Assembly (NCBI GenBank): GCA_021773135.1
Contig: JAJFKP010000018.1
Span: 1 to 64,000, forward strand
Direction of reading: 5' to 3'
DNA length: 64,000 bases
Source of the DNA: Woeseiaceae bacterium
GTDB taxonomy: Bacteria; Pseudomonadota; Gammaproteobacteria; Steroidobacterales; Woeseiaceae
The notes beneath the pieces were generated by a model. The model ran no database searches. It saw nothing but the letters and a program-made list of their open reading frames with translations, and was not told where the DNA came from. The translations under genes and the position numbers were made by a program. Below, piece by piece: positions 37,566 through 47,331 of the stretch (position 1 is its first letter; the number at the start of each line of letters is the position of its first letter).

Positions 37566-37724
37566 GGTTGGCTCCCGTATGCAAAAATTATGCAGACACT
37601 TGGCGCGATTGAGTGTTACTACATGCGTGAACATGCACTGACATACACTCAAAAACTCCTTGTATAACAGTGTCTTACGGTTACCGTACGGCCTAAGGCC
37701 AATGACTGCAACAAGAGCGATTTT

Positions 37725-37735
37725 GTTTACGGTAT
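37725..37735. repeat. Candidate attR core (11-bp direct repeat)
   Basis: GTTTACGGTAT matches 21285-21295 exactly. It lies between the integrase start (37565) and bamD (37811). A TATACT at 37733 overlaps its end and might be a -10 element of bamD, in which case insertion kept that part of the host promoter. Confidence 0.45.
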
Positions 37736-37810
37736 ACTTGCCGATTCCGCCGGTTTCATGCACAGTCCGGCCGCTCTCTCGCCGACGCCGGCAAAAACAA
37801 TGTTAACTCC

Positions 37811-38614
37811 GTGAAAATGAATCCTTTCAACAAATTGCTCAAGCACACGATGACAACGCTACGCCGGAAACGCGCTGTGCCAATGCTGCTGCTGATTGCA
37901 TTGCTGTGTGTAGGCTGCGGTGGCAATGAGGAGGATTTTGACCTCAACACGAGCATTGCCGAGGCCTACAAGGAAGCACAGCAGGCCGTCAACGTTGGCA
38001 ACTATCGCAAGGCAATTTCGATATTCGAGCAGCTGCAGGCGCGCTTCCCGTTCAGCGAGTTTGCCACCCAGATGCAACTGGAGCTGAGTCACGCTTATTA
38101 CAAAGACGGGCGCACCGAACAGGCCATCGAAGCAGCGGAAACGTTTCTGCGCGAGAACCCAACTCATCCTCGAGTTGACTATGCATTATATATTCAGGCG
38201 CTCGCCTATTTTGAACGCGGCCAGACATTCATCGAACGGCTGTTCAGGAAAAGCGTCGACAGACGCCCGCCAAGAGACGGCCAGCGGGCATTTTCTATCC
38301 TGAGCCGCCTGGTCGAACGATACCCGGCCAGTCCGTATGCACCGGATGCGCGGCAGCGCATGGTCTATCTCAAGAACAGATTGGCGTCGTACGAAAATTC
38401 GGTTGCGCGCTTTTACCTCGAACGAGATGCCTATGTGGCGGCGCTGAACAGGGCCAAGACAGCGCTGGAGACCTATCACGGCGCGGAAAGCGGCGAAGAG
38501 TCTCTCCGCATCATGATTGCCGCATATGAAGGCCTGGGAATGACCAGCCTTGCCGAGGACGCACGTCGGGTCCTTGAGAAAAACTTTCGGGAAGATCCTG
38601 TCGCGTCCAACTGA
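37811..38614 (+). CDS. bamD: Outer membrane assembly lipoprotein BamD
   Basis: Essential lipoprotein of the BAM complex that inserts beta-barrel proteins. Up to 267 residues, with a lipobox CVGC (lipidated Cys36 in this numbering) and five TPR-like repeats (AYKEAQQAVNVGNYRKAI; ELSHAYYKDGRTEQAIEAAE). The frame opens at GTG 37811. The in-frame ATG at 37850 gives a more typical lipoprotein signal peptide, though neither start has a clear ribosome site. It is normally divergent from rluD; here an integrated element lies between them. Confidence 0.95.
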   Translation: MKMNPFNKLLKHTMTTLRRKRAVPMLLLIALLCVGCGGNEEDFDLNTSIAEAYKEAQQAVNVGNYRKAISIFEQLQARFPFSEFATQMQLELSHAYYKDGRTEQAIEAAETFLRENPTHPRVDYALYIQALAYFERGQTFIERLFRKSVDRRPPRDGQRAFSILSRLVERYPASPYAPDARQRMVYLKNRLASYENSVARFYLERDAYVAALNRAKTALETYHGAESGEESLRIMIAAYEGLGMTSLAEDARRVLEKNFREDPVASN

Positions 38615-38639
38615 AGCCGCATAGTGACTGGCAGCGCTC

Positions 38640-39080
38640 CATCGGGACGGGTGGCAGCTGCTGAAACCGCGATTTTTACTCCGGCAAGTTGTAGCGAGAG
38701 TTTATCGGATACCGCCCGCCTGACTGATAACTTTACAACGCTCAGTGCGGATTGATCTTTGGTGCACCGCCAGACAGAAGCGCGATCTCACTCCGGAAAG
38801 GTATACCGAGAAGTTATTGGGCATCTCCCAATCCGCCCGCGTACTCGAAAGCAAGTTTACGATTACAGCGGATTGATCTTTAGCGCACCGGTAAACAGAT
38901 GTGCGATCCTACTCCGGAAAGGTGTAACGAGAAGTTATCGGATACCGCCCAATCCGCCCGCCCGGTCAAATACTCCGCAGAGCTTGGTGCGGTTTGATCT
39001 TTAGCACGACCGCAAACAAGTAAGCGATTCTACTCAGGAAAGGTATAGCGGGACGTAATCGGGTAGCGCCAATCCCGTCC
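38640..39080 (-). repeat. ~121-bp tandem repeats of the nadE 3' end and its flank
   Basis: Read leftward from nadE, the native stop codon (TAG at 39032-39030) is followed by three further copies of the gene end. Their stop-equivalents lie at about 38909, 38788 and 38676, giving periods of 121, 121 and ~112 bp. Each copy keeps the last codons (RYTFPE-stop, RYTFPE-stop, RYNLPE-stop) and the downstream GCTAAAGATCAATCCGC-type hairpin arm. Stops differ (TAG, TGA, TAA). Upstream of the last ~14 codons the copies are out of frame with NadE. This fills the 415-bp gap between bamD and nadE. Confidence 0.85.
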
Positions 39081-40661
39081 GAAGGCCCGGCCGGAAATTC
39101 GAATTCCCGGCGGTGCCTGGCGACGCTTGTATTCGTTGCGCTTGACCAGCTCCAGGACGCGCACAACGACGTCTTTATCAAAGCCGCTCGCCACGATCTC
39201 GGCGACCGACATGTCCTTCTCAATAAATGCTTCAAGAATCGGGTCCAGCACGTTGTAGTCCGGTAACGAATCAGTGTCTTTCTGGTTCGGCCGCAACTCC
39301 GCTGACGGTGGCCGGGTGATGACGCGCTCCGGGATGACTTCGCTGACGGAATTGCGATAACGGGCCAACGCGTAGACCTGCGACTTGCTGCAGTCCTTGA
39401 TAGGCGCAAAACCACCAGCCATGTCGCCATATAACGTGGCGTAGCCTACCGCCATCTCGCTCTTGTTGCCGGTCGTCAACAGCATTCGTCCGGACTTGTT
39501 CGATATGGACATTAGCAGCAGGCCGCGACAGCGGGCCTGAATATTCTCCTCAGTCACATCCGGTTCGCAGCCGGCGAACAGTCCCTGCAGCTGCCGCACG
39601 GTCGCCTCATAGATCGGCTCAATAGGAATTACGTCGTAGCGAATACCCAGCAAGCCTGCCTGCTTGGCAGCGTCTTCCTGGCTCATATTGCTGGTGTAGC
39701 GGAACGGCATCATCACGGCCTGCACCTGTTCTGCACCCAGCGCGTCACAGGCTATCGCCAGCACGAGCGCAGAATCGATTCCGCCGGATAAACCGAGGAT
39801 AATTCCCGGAAACCCGTTCTTGCGCACGTAGTCCCGCGTGCCACAAACGAGCGCCTCATAGTCGTTCCTGTCGCCTGGCAGGATCGGCACCACCTCACCG
39901 TCACGTGGCGCGACACCCGCCGCGTTCGCAGCAAGTTCGACCTTATAAAGGTCTTCTTTGAAAGGCTCAGCGCGAAACGTAACGTCGCCGTTCGCGGCCA
40001 TTGCGAACGAGCCGCCGTCAAACACCAGCTCATCCTGACCACCGACCATGTTCAGATACACGGTTGGAATGCCCGTCTCCCGAACACGCTGCTGCACCGC
40101 ACGCTCTCTCTGGCGCTGGCTGTCGCGTTCGTAGGGCGAGCCGTTGATGGCAATGATGACTTCGGCACCAGCCGCTCTGCTGGCAGCGGCCGGCCCGCTC
40201 TTCCATAAGTCTTCACAGATATTGATGCCGACCCGGATACCATTAAGAGAGAACACTGCGGGTTCCTTGCCGGCTATAAAATATCGTTGCTCGTCGAAGA
40301 CGCGATAGTTCGGCAACAGGTTTTTGCGATAGTGGGCCAGCACCTTGCCGTCTTTAAAAACGACGCAGGCATTGTAAATATCGTCGCCGTCATATTCCGG
40401 AAAACCGAGCATGACCGCGATATCTCGTACTGATTCACGAATGCTTGCAAGCGCTTCGTCAACACGCCGCCGCAGGCCGGTGTGAAACAGGAGGTCTTCG
40501 GGTGGATAACCGCAAATACTGAGCTCAGGAAATACGATAAGATCCGCGCGCATGTCATCATGCGCGCGACCGGCATAGTCGATAATTTTTTCTGTGTTGC
40601 CCGCGACGTCCCCAACGACCAGGTCCAGCTGTGCCAGCGCGATCGTGATTTCTTCACTCAT
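39030..40661 (-). CDS. nadE: Glutamine-dependent NAD+ synthetase
   Basis: Converts nicotinic acid adenine dinucleotide to NAD+ using ammonia released from glutamine. The N-terminal nitrilase-type amidase domain has the triad Glu46, Lys113 and Cys149 (INICEDLW). The C-terminal synthetase domain has the PP-loop LGLSGGIDSALVLAIACDAL. The 543 residues are a normal length for the two-domain enzyme. Its final codons are duplicated in the downstream repeats. sucD lies 81 nt upstream on the same strand. Confidence 0.97.
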   Translation of the reverse strand: MSEEITIALAQLDLVVGDVAGNTEKIIDYAGRAHDDMRADLIVFPELSICGYPPEDLLFHTGLRRRVDEALASIRESVRDIAVMLGFPEYDGDDIYNACVVFKDGKVLAHYRKNLLPNYRVFDEQRYFIAGKEPAVFSLNGIRVGINICEDLWKSGPAAASRAAGAEVIIAINGSPYERDSQRQRERAVQQRVRETGIPTVYLNMVGGQDELVFDGGSFAMAANGDVTFRAEPFKEDLYKVELAANAAGVAPRDGEVVPILPGDRNDYEALVCGTRDYVRKNGFPGIILGLSGGIDSALVLAIACDALGAEQVQAVMMPFRYTSNMSQEDAAKQAGLLGIRYDVIPIEPIYEATVRQLQGLFAGCEPDVTEENIQARCRGLLLMSISNKSGRMLLTTGNKSEMAVGYATLYGDMAGGFAPIKDCSKSQVYALARYRNSVSEVIPERVITRPPSAELRPNQKDTDSLPDYNVLDPILEAFIEKDMSVAEIVASGFDKDVVVRVLELVKRNEYKRRQAPPGIRISGRAFGRDWRYPITSRYTFPE

Positions 40662-40742
40662 GTCTCAGGGTATCCCCAAGTAAGAAGAATGTGTGCCTGC
40701 CGACTGGCTGGGCGGAAAGCAGCACCCGGTTTGTGTCAACAA

Positions 40743-41615
40743 TCAGTTTGGAAGCAGTTCCAGCATTTTGCTGCCGAGCTCGGCGGGTGATCTGACGGTG
40801 GCAACACCCGCTGCATCCAGCGCTTTAAACTTGTCGTCCGCCGTGCCTTTGCCGCCGGCAACAATCGCACCGGCGTGACCCATGCGCTTGCCCGGGGGTG
40901 CCGTGACGCCGGCAATATAGGCGACGACAGGTTTCGACACTTCAGATTGGATGAACTCTGCCGCAGCTTCTTCATCCGTGCCACCGATTTCGCCCACCAT
41001 GACAACCCCATCAGTTTCGGGATCTGCTTCGAAGAGCGCCAGGCAATCGATAAAACTCATGCCTCGCACCGGATCGCCACCAATACCGACACAGGTACTC
41101 TGACCCAGCCCGTTCTGCGTGGTCTGATATACCGCCTCGTAGGTCAGCGTGCCAGAACGAGAGACGACGCCAATCCGGCCCTTCTGATGTATGAAGCCGG
41201 GCATGATGCCGATCTTGCATTCTTCCGGTGTGATAACGCCCGGACAGTTCGGCCCAATCAGCCTGCAACTGTAATCCTTCAGCGCAGACTTGACCTTGAC
41301 CATATCCAATACGGGGATGCCCTCGGTAATGCACACAATCAGGTCTACACCCGAATCTGCTGCCTCGAGAATGGCATCGGCAGCAAACGGTGCCGGCACG
41401 TAGATCATGCTGACATCCGCATCAGTTTCGCCAACGGCCTCCCGCATCGTGTCAAAGACCGGCACGCCAAGATGTTCCTCGCCGCCGCGTCCGGGAGTGA
41501 CGCCCGCTACGACCTTTGTGCCGTAGTCGATGCATTGCTCGGTATGAAACGAGCCCTGGTTGCCGGTGATACCCTGGCAAATAATCCTGCTGTTCTGGTT
41601 AACCAATATACTCAT
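40743..41615 (-). CDS. sucD: Succinyl-CoA ligase, alpha subunit
   Basis: TCA-cycle enzyme that makes ATP or GTP from succinyl-CoA, with SucC. The 290-residue subunit has the CoA-binding [13 protein letters not shown] segment, the [10 protein letters not shown] motif and the phosphohistidine loop [13 protein letters not shown] at 41615 is chosen: it begins [15 protein letters not shown], the family start, with AGGA upstream. The longer frame to 41651 would overlap sucC. It follows sucC by 16 nt. Confidence 0.97.
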   Translation of the reverse strand: MSILVNQNSRIICQGITGNQGSFHTEQCIDYGTKVVAGVTPGRGGEEHLGVPVFDTMREAVGETDADVSMIYVPAPFAADAILEAADSGVDLIVCITEGIPVLDMVKVKSALKDYSCRLIGPNCPGVITPEECKIGIMPGFIHQKGRIGVVSRSGTLTYEAVYQTTQNGLGQSTCVGIGGDPVRGMSFIDCLALFEADPETDGVVMVGEIGGTDEEAAAEFIQSEVSKPVVAYIAGVTAPPGKRMGHAGAIVAGGKGTADDKFKALDAAGVATVRSPAELGSKMLELLPN

Positions 41616-41631
41616 TAGACGGTCATTCCTG

Positions 41632-42795
41632 TTACCGTTTCGACGCAGCAACGGCTTTCTGCGCTGCGTCGGTCAGATCTTCTGCTGCAATTATGTTGAG
41701 CCCGCTTTTCGCGAGAAGTGAGCGGCCCTTGTCGACGTTGGTCCCCTCCAGGCGTGCAATAACCGGCACGCTTACGCCAACTTCTTTAACGGCGCTGATA
41801 ATGCCCTCTGCAATCAAATCGCAGCGCACGATACCGCCAAATATATTGACCAGGATCGCGGTGACGTTATCGTTGGAAAGAATCAATTTGAATGCGGCGG
41901 CAACGCGTTCGCTGGTTGCCCCGCCTCCCACATCGAGAAAGTTCGCCGGCTCGCCACCGTGCAGCTTGATCAGATCCATGGTTGCCATCGCCAGGCCGGC
42001 ACCGTTGACCATACAGGCGATATTGCCATCGAGGGATACGTAGTTGAGATCGTGTGCTGCCGCATCGCGCTCTTTTTCGTCTTCCTGACTGGGATCGCGC
42101 ATCTCCTCGAGCCGCGCCTGGCGAAAAATCGCGTTGTCGTCGATATTGATTTTGCCGTCCAGCGCTACGACATCGCCGGCCGCCGTTACGATGAGCGGAT
42201 TGATCTCAACAAGGCTGGCGTCGCATTCAAGGTAAAGGCGATACAGTTTCTGCAGCAAGTCGGCAAATTGGCGACTCTGTTTTTTGTCGAGATCCAGCCC
42301 GAAAGCCAGCTGGCGAGCCTGGTAAGGCTGCAACCCGGCATCGGAGGAGACGGCCACCGTCAAAATTTGTTCCGGAGTATCCTCCGCTACCTGCTCGATA
42401 TCCATGCCGCCTGCAGCTGACGCGATAAAAGATACTTTGCTGACTTCTCGGTCGACCAGCATACTTAAATAAAGCTCACGCTCGATGTCCGAGCCAGACT
42501 CCACGTAAACAACATTGACCGGCAACCCCTCTGGCCCGGATTGGTGGGTCACCAGCATCGTCCCCAGCATGTCCGCGGCAAACTGGCGCACCTCTTCGGC
42601 TGATCGGGCGAGTTTGACGCCGCCTGCCTTGCCGCGACCACCGGCATGCACCTGTGCTTTTACGACCCACAGGTCCCCGCCCAGTTCGTCCATGGCGGCC
42701 ACCGCATCAGCAGCCGAGCTCGCTGGAACGCCTTTCGGCACCGGAATGCCGTACTCGGCAAAGAGTTGCTTTGATTGATACTCGTGAAGATTCAT
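41632..42795 (-). CDS. sucC: Succinyl-CoA ligase, beta subunit
   Basis: Nucleotide-binding subunit of succinyl-CoA synthetase. The 387-residue protein has the ATP-grasp fold with [20 protein letters not shown] at the start, [18 protein letters not shown] and the [12 protein letters not shown] segment. Forms an operon with sucD. The neighbourhood (nadE rather than sucAB) differs from E. coli. Confidence 0.98.
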   Translation of the reverse strand: MNLHEYQSKQLFAEYGIPVPKGVPASSAADAVAAMDELGGDLWVVKAQVHAGGRGKAGGVKLARSAEEVRQFAADMLGTMLVTHQSGPEGLPVNVVYVESGSDIERELYLSMLVDREVSKVSFIASAAGGMDIEQVAEDTPEQILTVAVSSDAGLQPYQARQLAFGLDLDKKQSRQFADLLQKLYRLYLECDASLVEINPLIVTAAGDVVALDGKINIDDNAIFRQARLEEMRDPSQEDEKERDAAAHDLNYVSLDGNIACMVNGAGLAMATMDLIKLHGGEPANFLDVGGGATSERVAAAFKLILSNDNVTAILVNIFGGIVRCDLIAEGIISAVKEVGVSVPVIARLEGTNVDKGRSLLAKSGLNIIAAEDLTDAAQKAVAASKR

Positions 42796-42876
42796 TAGAC
42801 TGGGATTCTTTTGGCTTCTAAAAAAGTCGGCGTATTTTGTAGGAAAGCCACTTAAGACGCAAAATTAACGGCAGTC

Positions 42877-44601
42877 ATGGACTACAATCTGCGCTGGCCG
42901 GGACCACACCTGGCGACAGATGCGGAGAATATGGCCCAGTCACTGACAGATACGAGGATTCTGCGAAACGATTCCCCGCTGCAACGCGCCATTGACGAAT
43001 CTGATCTGACGTGGCGAGTTCTCGGCACGCTAAACCTGTTCCGGCTGTTTATCGCCGTCATGTTACTGGGCCTCTTTTTCGCCGGCGGCGAACCGCGACT
43101 TTTCGGGGCCCGCTACCCGGCCCTTTTTTCGGCGATGGCGGCTGCCTACCTGGTTTTCTCGGTGGTGACGGGCTTCGCTATTAAGGGGCGGTGGGTTAGC
43201 GCGGGCCTGCAAACGTATACCCAGGTCACTGCAGACATATTGGCGGTCGTAGTGCTGATGCATGCCAGTGGTGGCATCAGCAGTGGCCTGGGCGGCCTTC
43301 TCGTCGTTTTTGTAGGTGCCGGCAGCCTGGTGCTGCCGCTGCAGGTTCCGGCGTTTTTCGCCGCCGTCGCAACGCTCGCGGTGCTTGGCGAACAGATATT
43401 TTCGCAGTTAGGTGGGGCCAGCAACACCAGCAACTACAGCGCTGCCGGTATCCTCGGTGCGATCATATTCGCGATCTCGCTGGCAGCACGGCCACTTGCC
43501 AGGCGCCTGCAGTTCAGTGAGGCGCTGGCGCGCCAACGCGGGGTCGATCTCGCCAACCTGTCCGAGCTGAATCAATATATCGTGCAGCACCTGCGGGAAA
43601 GTATCGTGGTGGTTGATGCCGAGAATCGGGTGCGACTCATTAATGCCTCGGCTGCGCAACTCCTCGGGGCACCGGCCGATTGCCACGGCACCAAAATAGC
43701 CGAGGCCTCCGCGGACCTGGCCGCCTATATTACCGGCTGGCGTAACAATCCGGACGCCAGCTCGCACACGGATCTGACGATGAGTGGCCATGATGACTCG
43801 ACGCGGATCAAGGCGCATTTCGCGCCGCTGGGCAAAGGGGTGCAAAGACGGGGGCCGATTCTGGTATTCCTCGAGGACGCAAGCCTCATGAATGCACGCG
43901 TACAGCAGTCCAAGCTCGCGTCGCTTGGTCGTTTAAGCGCGAGCATTGCACATGAAATCCGCAATCCCGTTGGCGCAATGAGCCATGCCGGCCAGCTTCT
44001 TGCCGAATCGGCCACGCTGACCGAGGAAGACCTGCGTTTGACCTCCATCATCAGCACCCATGCGGAACGCGTCAGCCATATCATCGACAACGTGCTGCAG
44101 CTATCCCGCCGCGACGCAAGTCAACCGGAGCGATTCAAGCTAGGCCCGTGGCTTGCCGATTTCGTGCAGGAATTTACGCGCACGCTCGAGTTGCAGGAAG
44201 GTGAACTGAGTGCCAGCGGCATTCCGAGTGACCTGGAAATTCGCATGGACCCCAGCCACCTGCGGCAGGTGCTGTGGAACCTTTGTGACAATGCTGTGAA
44301 ATATGCCAGCGAAACCGGCGGTATTTGCGTCGAACTGGAGGCCGGCAGAACGGCGCGCACCGGCCAGCCCTTTCTCGAAGTTCTTGACCAGGGTCACGGT
44401 GTCGATGCCACGACTGAAGATAAGATATTCGAGCCTTTTTATACCGCCCGCAGCGGTGGTACCGGCTTGGGGCTGTATATTTCGAGAGAATTGTGTGAGT
44501 TGAACCGCGCTACCCTCGTGTATCAGGCTCGCGAAACCGGCGGCAGTATTTTCAGAATTGTTTTCGCGGACCCTGATCGCTGGGAAGCCGTAGAGAGTTG
44601 A
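42877..44601 (+). CDS. pilS: Sensor histidine kinase PilS
   Basis: Membrane sensor kinase controlling pilin transcription through PilR. The 574-residue protein has about six membrane segments in the first ~200 residues, a PAS-like region (QHLRESIVVVDAENRVRLIN), and the kinase core. The core has phospho-acceptor His359 in SIAHEIRNPVGA, NLCDNAVKYA (N box) and GTGLGLYISRELC (G box). It lies 12 nt upstream of pilR. An ATG at 42931 is an alternative start. In Pseudomonas PilS senses pilin levels in the inner membrane. Confidence 0.92.
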   Translation: MDYNLRWPGPHLATDAENMAQSLTDTRILRNDSPLQRAIDESDLTWRVLGTLNLFRLFIAVMLLGLFFAGGEPRLFGARYPALFSAMAAAYLVFSVVTGFAIKGRWVSAGLQTYTQVTADILAVVVLMHASGGISSGLGGLLVVFVGAGSLVLPLQVPAFFAAVATLAVLGEQIFSQLGGASNTSNYSAAGILGAIIFAISLAARPLARRLQFSEALARQRGVDLANLSELNQYIVQHLRESIVVVDAENRVRLINASAAQLLGAPADCHGTKIAEASADLAAYITGWRNNPDASSHTDLTMSGHDDSTRIKAHFAPLGKGVQRRGPILVFLEDASLMNARVQQSKLASLGRLSASIAHEIRNPVGAMSHAGQLLAESATLTEEDLRLTSIISTHAERVSHIIDNVLQLSRRDASQPERFKLGPWLADFVQEFTRTLELQEGELSASGIPSDLEIRMDPSHLRQVLWNLCDNAVKYASETGGICVELEAGRTARTGQPFLEVLDQGHGVDATTEDKIFEPFYTARSGGTGLGLYISRELCELNRATLVYQARETGGSIFRIVFADPDRWEAVES

Positions 44602-44613
44602 CGATAAATATCA

Positions 44614-45921
44614 ATGCGTAAACCGATTGCACTGGTGGTTGATGACGAACCTGACATCCGGGAGCTACTGTCCCTGACCCTGGGTCGGATGGGTATTGAA
44701 ACCGTTGCTGCTGAAGATGTTGGCAGCGCCAGGAAAGAACTGGGCAACCATGATTTCGATATTTGCCTGACCGATATGCGCCTGCCCGATGGCGACGGCC
44801 TGGAGCTGGTCGAATGGATGCAGGGCAACGCTGCGGGCATACCCGTTGCGGTGATTACGGCCCACGGCAACGTTGAGACCGCGGTCCAGGCGCTGAAAAT
44901 GGGCGCGTTTGACTTCATCTCGAAACCGCTGGATCTGCAGAATCTGCGCAATATCGTGGAAAATGCGCTCAAACTCGGTAATACGCGCGCCAATGAGGGC
45001 TCTCGACTACTGGGCGAATCGCAGCCCATGCATGAGCTCAGGCAGCTCATCGATCGGGTCGCACGCAGCCAGGCACCGGTCCATATTTCCGGCGAATCCG
45101 GCACCGGTAAGGAGCTGGTCGCGCGCCTGATCCATGACAGCGGACCGCGCAAAGATGGACCTTTCGTCCCGGTCAACTGTGGTGCGATTCCGGCCGAGCT
45201 GATGGAGAGTGAGTTTTTCGGTCATCGCAAAGGCGCATTCACCGGTGCTGTCCACGACAAGGTCGGCCTGTCGCAATCCGCTCATACGGGCACGCTGTTC
45301 CTCGATGAAATCGCCGATTTGCCGCTATCCATGCAGGTCAAACTGTTACGCGTTATTCAGGAACAGGCTGTGCGCCCGGTCGGCGCGGCAAAAGAGGAAT
45401 CCGTCGATGTGCGGATTCTGTCGGCCACTCACAAAGACCTCGCTGGCATGGTGAAGTCCGGCGAATTTCGGGAAGACCTTTTTTACAGGATCAATGTCAT
45501 CGAATTACACGTGCCGGCGCTGCGCGAACGCGGCTCGGACGTTTTGCTGCTGGCCGAACATATTCTGCGACGACTCGGGTCGTCTGCCGACAAGCTGGAT
45601 GACAGTGCCCGCAAAGGCCTGCGCAACTATGCATTCCCCGGCAACGTGCGTGAGCTTGAGAATATGCTCGAGCGTGCGGTTACGCTATCTGCCGGCGCGC
45701 AGATCAGCGCGGCTGATCTGGCGATGCGGCCGACGGAAAGAGAGACTGCGGGCGTAACGCCCACGGGCACAGACCTTGGACATCAGATCGATGATGTACA
45801 GCGGCAGGCAATTGTCGAGGCGCTTGAAAAGACACGCTATAACAAAACCGCGGCGGCGCGATTGCTGGGACTCACCTTTCGTCAGCTCCGCTACCGGATC
45901 AAGAAACTCGAAATAGAGTAG
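44614..45921 (+). CDS. pilR: Sigma-54-dependent response regulator PilR
   Basis: NtrC-family activator. The receiver domain has phospho-acceptor Asp54. The AAA+ domain has Walker A GESGTGKE (160-167) and the sigma-54 contact loop GAFTGA (207-212). A C-terminal Fis-type helix-turn-helix (NKTAAARLLGLTFRQLRYRI) completes it. The 435 residues are normal. It is encoded directly before pilA, whose promoter has perfect -24/-12 elements, and presumably activates it. Confidence 0.95.
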   Translation: MRKPIALVVDDEPDIRELLSLTLGRMGIETVAAEDVGSARKELGNHDFDICLTDMRLPDGDGLELVEWMQGNAAGIPVAVITAHGNVETAVQALKMGAFDFISKPLDLQNLRNIVENALKLGNTRANEGSRLLGESQPMHELRQLIDRVARSQAPVHISGESGTGKELVARLIHDSGPRKDGPFVPVNCGAIPAELMESEFFGHRKGAFTGAVHDKVGLSQSAHTGTLFLDEIADLPLSMQVKLLRVIQEQAVRPVGAAKEESVDVRILSATHKDLAGMVKSGEFREDLFYRINVIELHVPALRERGSDVLLLAEHILRRLGSSADKLDDSARKGLRNYAFPGNVRELENMLERAVTLSAGAQISAADLAMRPTERETAGVTPTGTDLGHQIDDVQRQAIVEALEKTRYNKTAAARLLGLTFRQLRYRIKKLEIE

Positions 45922-45957
45922 CGGGCAGCAAAGCCATGCCGCCGGCTACAGCGCCAG

Positions 45958-45996
45958 GTGACACTTTTTGTCACATAGCGACAAAAGGTGACATAA
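45958..45996. promoter_or_regulatory. Candidate PilR binding region
   Basis: A cluster of inverted GTGACA/TGTCAC words (GTGACAC, TTTTTGTCAC, GCGACAAAAGGTGACA) lies about 100 bp upstream of the pilA sigma-54 promoter. PilR sites in Pseudomonas contain TGTC half-sites at such distances. The assignment is by pattern and position. Confidence 0.5.
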
Positions 45997-46092
45997 ATTG
46001 CCCTTGAGACGATCCCGATGGCACCTTCTGTGCGCGGCCATTTCCTTATTTTAGACAGTAAAAACAGATCCTTACGTCAATTCTAACAGAGT

Positions 46093-46108
46093 TGGCACGA
46101 GGCTTGCT
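46093..46108 (+). promoter_or_regulatory. Sigma-54 promoter of pilA
   Basis: TGGCACGAGGCTTGCT matches the -24/-12 consensus, with GG and GC separated by exactly 10 nt. Transcription should start near 46118, about 64 nt before the pilA ATG. Confidence 0.92.
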
Positions 46109-46181
46109 TTATAGATCCTACAGGCGGAATCGCCGTATACGAAAACTGACTAACACTCTCATATTCACGGAGATTACTGAG

Positions 46182-46625
46182 ATGAAGAAACAACAGGGTT
46201 TTACATTGATCGAACTCATGATCGTAGTTGCCATTATCGGCATTCTGGCTGCGATCGCCATTCCGGCATACCAGGACTACACGATTCGTGCACAGGTTTC
46301 TGAAGGTTTGAACCTGACGGGTGGTGCAAAAGCGGCCGCTACTGAGTTTTACCAGGACCAGGGCGCTTTCCCGGCTAACAATACGCAAGCCGGTCTTGCA
46401 GCGGCCACTGCCATTAATGGCAAGTACGTTTCACAGGTAGCGGTTGCGGGCAACACCATCACCGTAACCTATTCAAGCACTGCGCCGCGTTCAGCAAACA
46501 GCAATATCAACTCTGCTACGTTGACGCTGACCGGTGCCGACTCAGGCGGCAGTATCGTTTGGGACTGCGCTGGCGGTACAACGCTCAGCACCAATCCGAA
46601 GTGGCTCCCGGCTGCTTGCCGATAA
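46182..46625 (+). CDS. pilA: Type IV major pilin PilA
   Basis: Subunit of the type IV pilus. The 147-residue prepilin has a six-residue leader MKKQQG, the cleavage/methylation site before Phe, Glu at +5, and the hydrophobic helix [22 protein letters not shown]-terminal disulfide loop lies between Cys in VWDCAGG and the final PAACR. ATG at 46182 is set by GGAG 9 nt upstream and by the class III leader. It is driven by a sigma-54 promoter and followed by a strong terminator. Confidence 0.97.
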   Translation: MKKQQGFTLIELMIVVAIIGILAAIAIPAYQDYTIRAQVSEGLNLTGGAKAAATEFYQDQGAFPANNTQAGLAAATAINGKYVSQVAVAGNTITVTYSSTAPRSANSNINSATLTLTGADSGGSIVWDCAGGTTLSTNPKWLPAACR

Positions 46626-46679
46626 CATTATCGGTTGATCGGCAGATGTCTGTGTGACATCTGGCATCAGGAACGCAAG

Positions 46680-46708
46680 AAAGCCCCGGCAGTGCCGGGG
46701 CTTTTTTT
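46680..46708 (+). terminator. Rho-independent terminator after pilA
   Basis: AAGCCCCGGC / GCCGGGGCTT with a 3-nt loop followed by a T-run. It lies about 55 nt after the pilA stop and isolates pilA from the second pilin. Confidence 0.95.
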
Positions 46709-46722
46709 GGCCTGTGAATTGC
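46708..46722 (+). promoter_or_regulatory. Possible sigma-54 promoter of the second pilin
   Basis: TGGCCTGTGAATTGC has GG and GC at the -24/-12 spacing (10 nt), but the bases between fit the consensus less well than at pilA. It overlaps the end of the pilA terminator, and TGTCAC-type words follow at 46729-46734. It is about 125 nt from the start of the second pilin gene. Confidence 0.35.
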
Positions 46723-46845
46723 GACATTTGTCACACAGCGTGAGGCTGGGTCGTCGCGTGAAAATCGCGTCCGATAGCGGTAGGCTTGCCCCACGTATGC
46801 CAGTGCTCTCTGGCGACATCATCCGGGCTGGGTCGAAATTAGAAA

Positions 46846-47331
46846 ATGTCGCAACGATATCGTGGTTTTACCCTTTTTGAGCTGATCATCGTGGTGGCAA
46901 TCATTGGCGTTCTCGCCTCGTTAGCCGTGGCGGCTTACCAGACCTACACGGTTCGGGCCCAGGTGTCCGAAGGACTGTTTTTCGCCGCCGGTGCCAAGGC
47001 GCCCGTGGTCGATGCCTATACGAATAGCGGCGTGGCGCCCGCTAGCAGAATCGCCGCGGGCATGACGCCGATTGCTACTGACATGCGCGGCAGCTTTGTA
47101 ACGTCAGTGGAAATCGACAACGGCCGCATCGACGTCACCTTTGGCGGCCCGCTCGCGCATCAGGACATTATCGGTACCGTCGTCTCAATGACCCCTTACG
47201 AGACCGCTGAAAAAACCGTCGTGTGGCGTTGCGGACTGGCCGCACCGCCGGGCGGCGCGCTGCTGAACGGGGGCTCCGGACACGCTGCCCCAACCGTCGA
47301 ACCGCGCTATTTACCGGCAGATTGCCGCTAG
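46846..47331 (+). CDS. Second type IV pilin (PilA-like)
   Basis: A 161-residue prepilin with a seven-residue leader MSQRYRG, Glu at +5 (FTLFE) and the hydrophobic helix LIIVVAIIGVLASLAVAAYQ. The body differs greatly from PilA, but the C-terminal CysxxxC-type closure (WRCGLAAPP... LPADCR) is kept. It lies just after pilA and before pilB. It could be an alternative major pilin or a pilin-like protein with another partner. Confidence 0.85.
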   Translation: MSQRYRGFTLFELIIVVAIIGVLASLAVAAYQTYTVRAQVSEGLFFAAGAKAPVVDAYTNSGVAPASRIAAGMTPIATDMRGSFVTSVEIDNGRIDVTFGGPLAHQDIIGTVVSMTPYETAEKTVVWRCGLAAPPGGALLNGGSGHAAPTVEPRYLPADCR

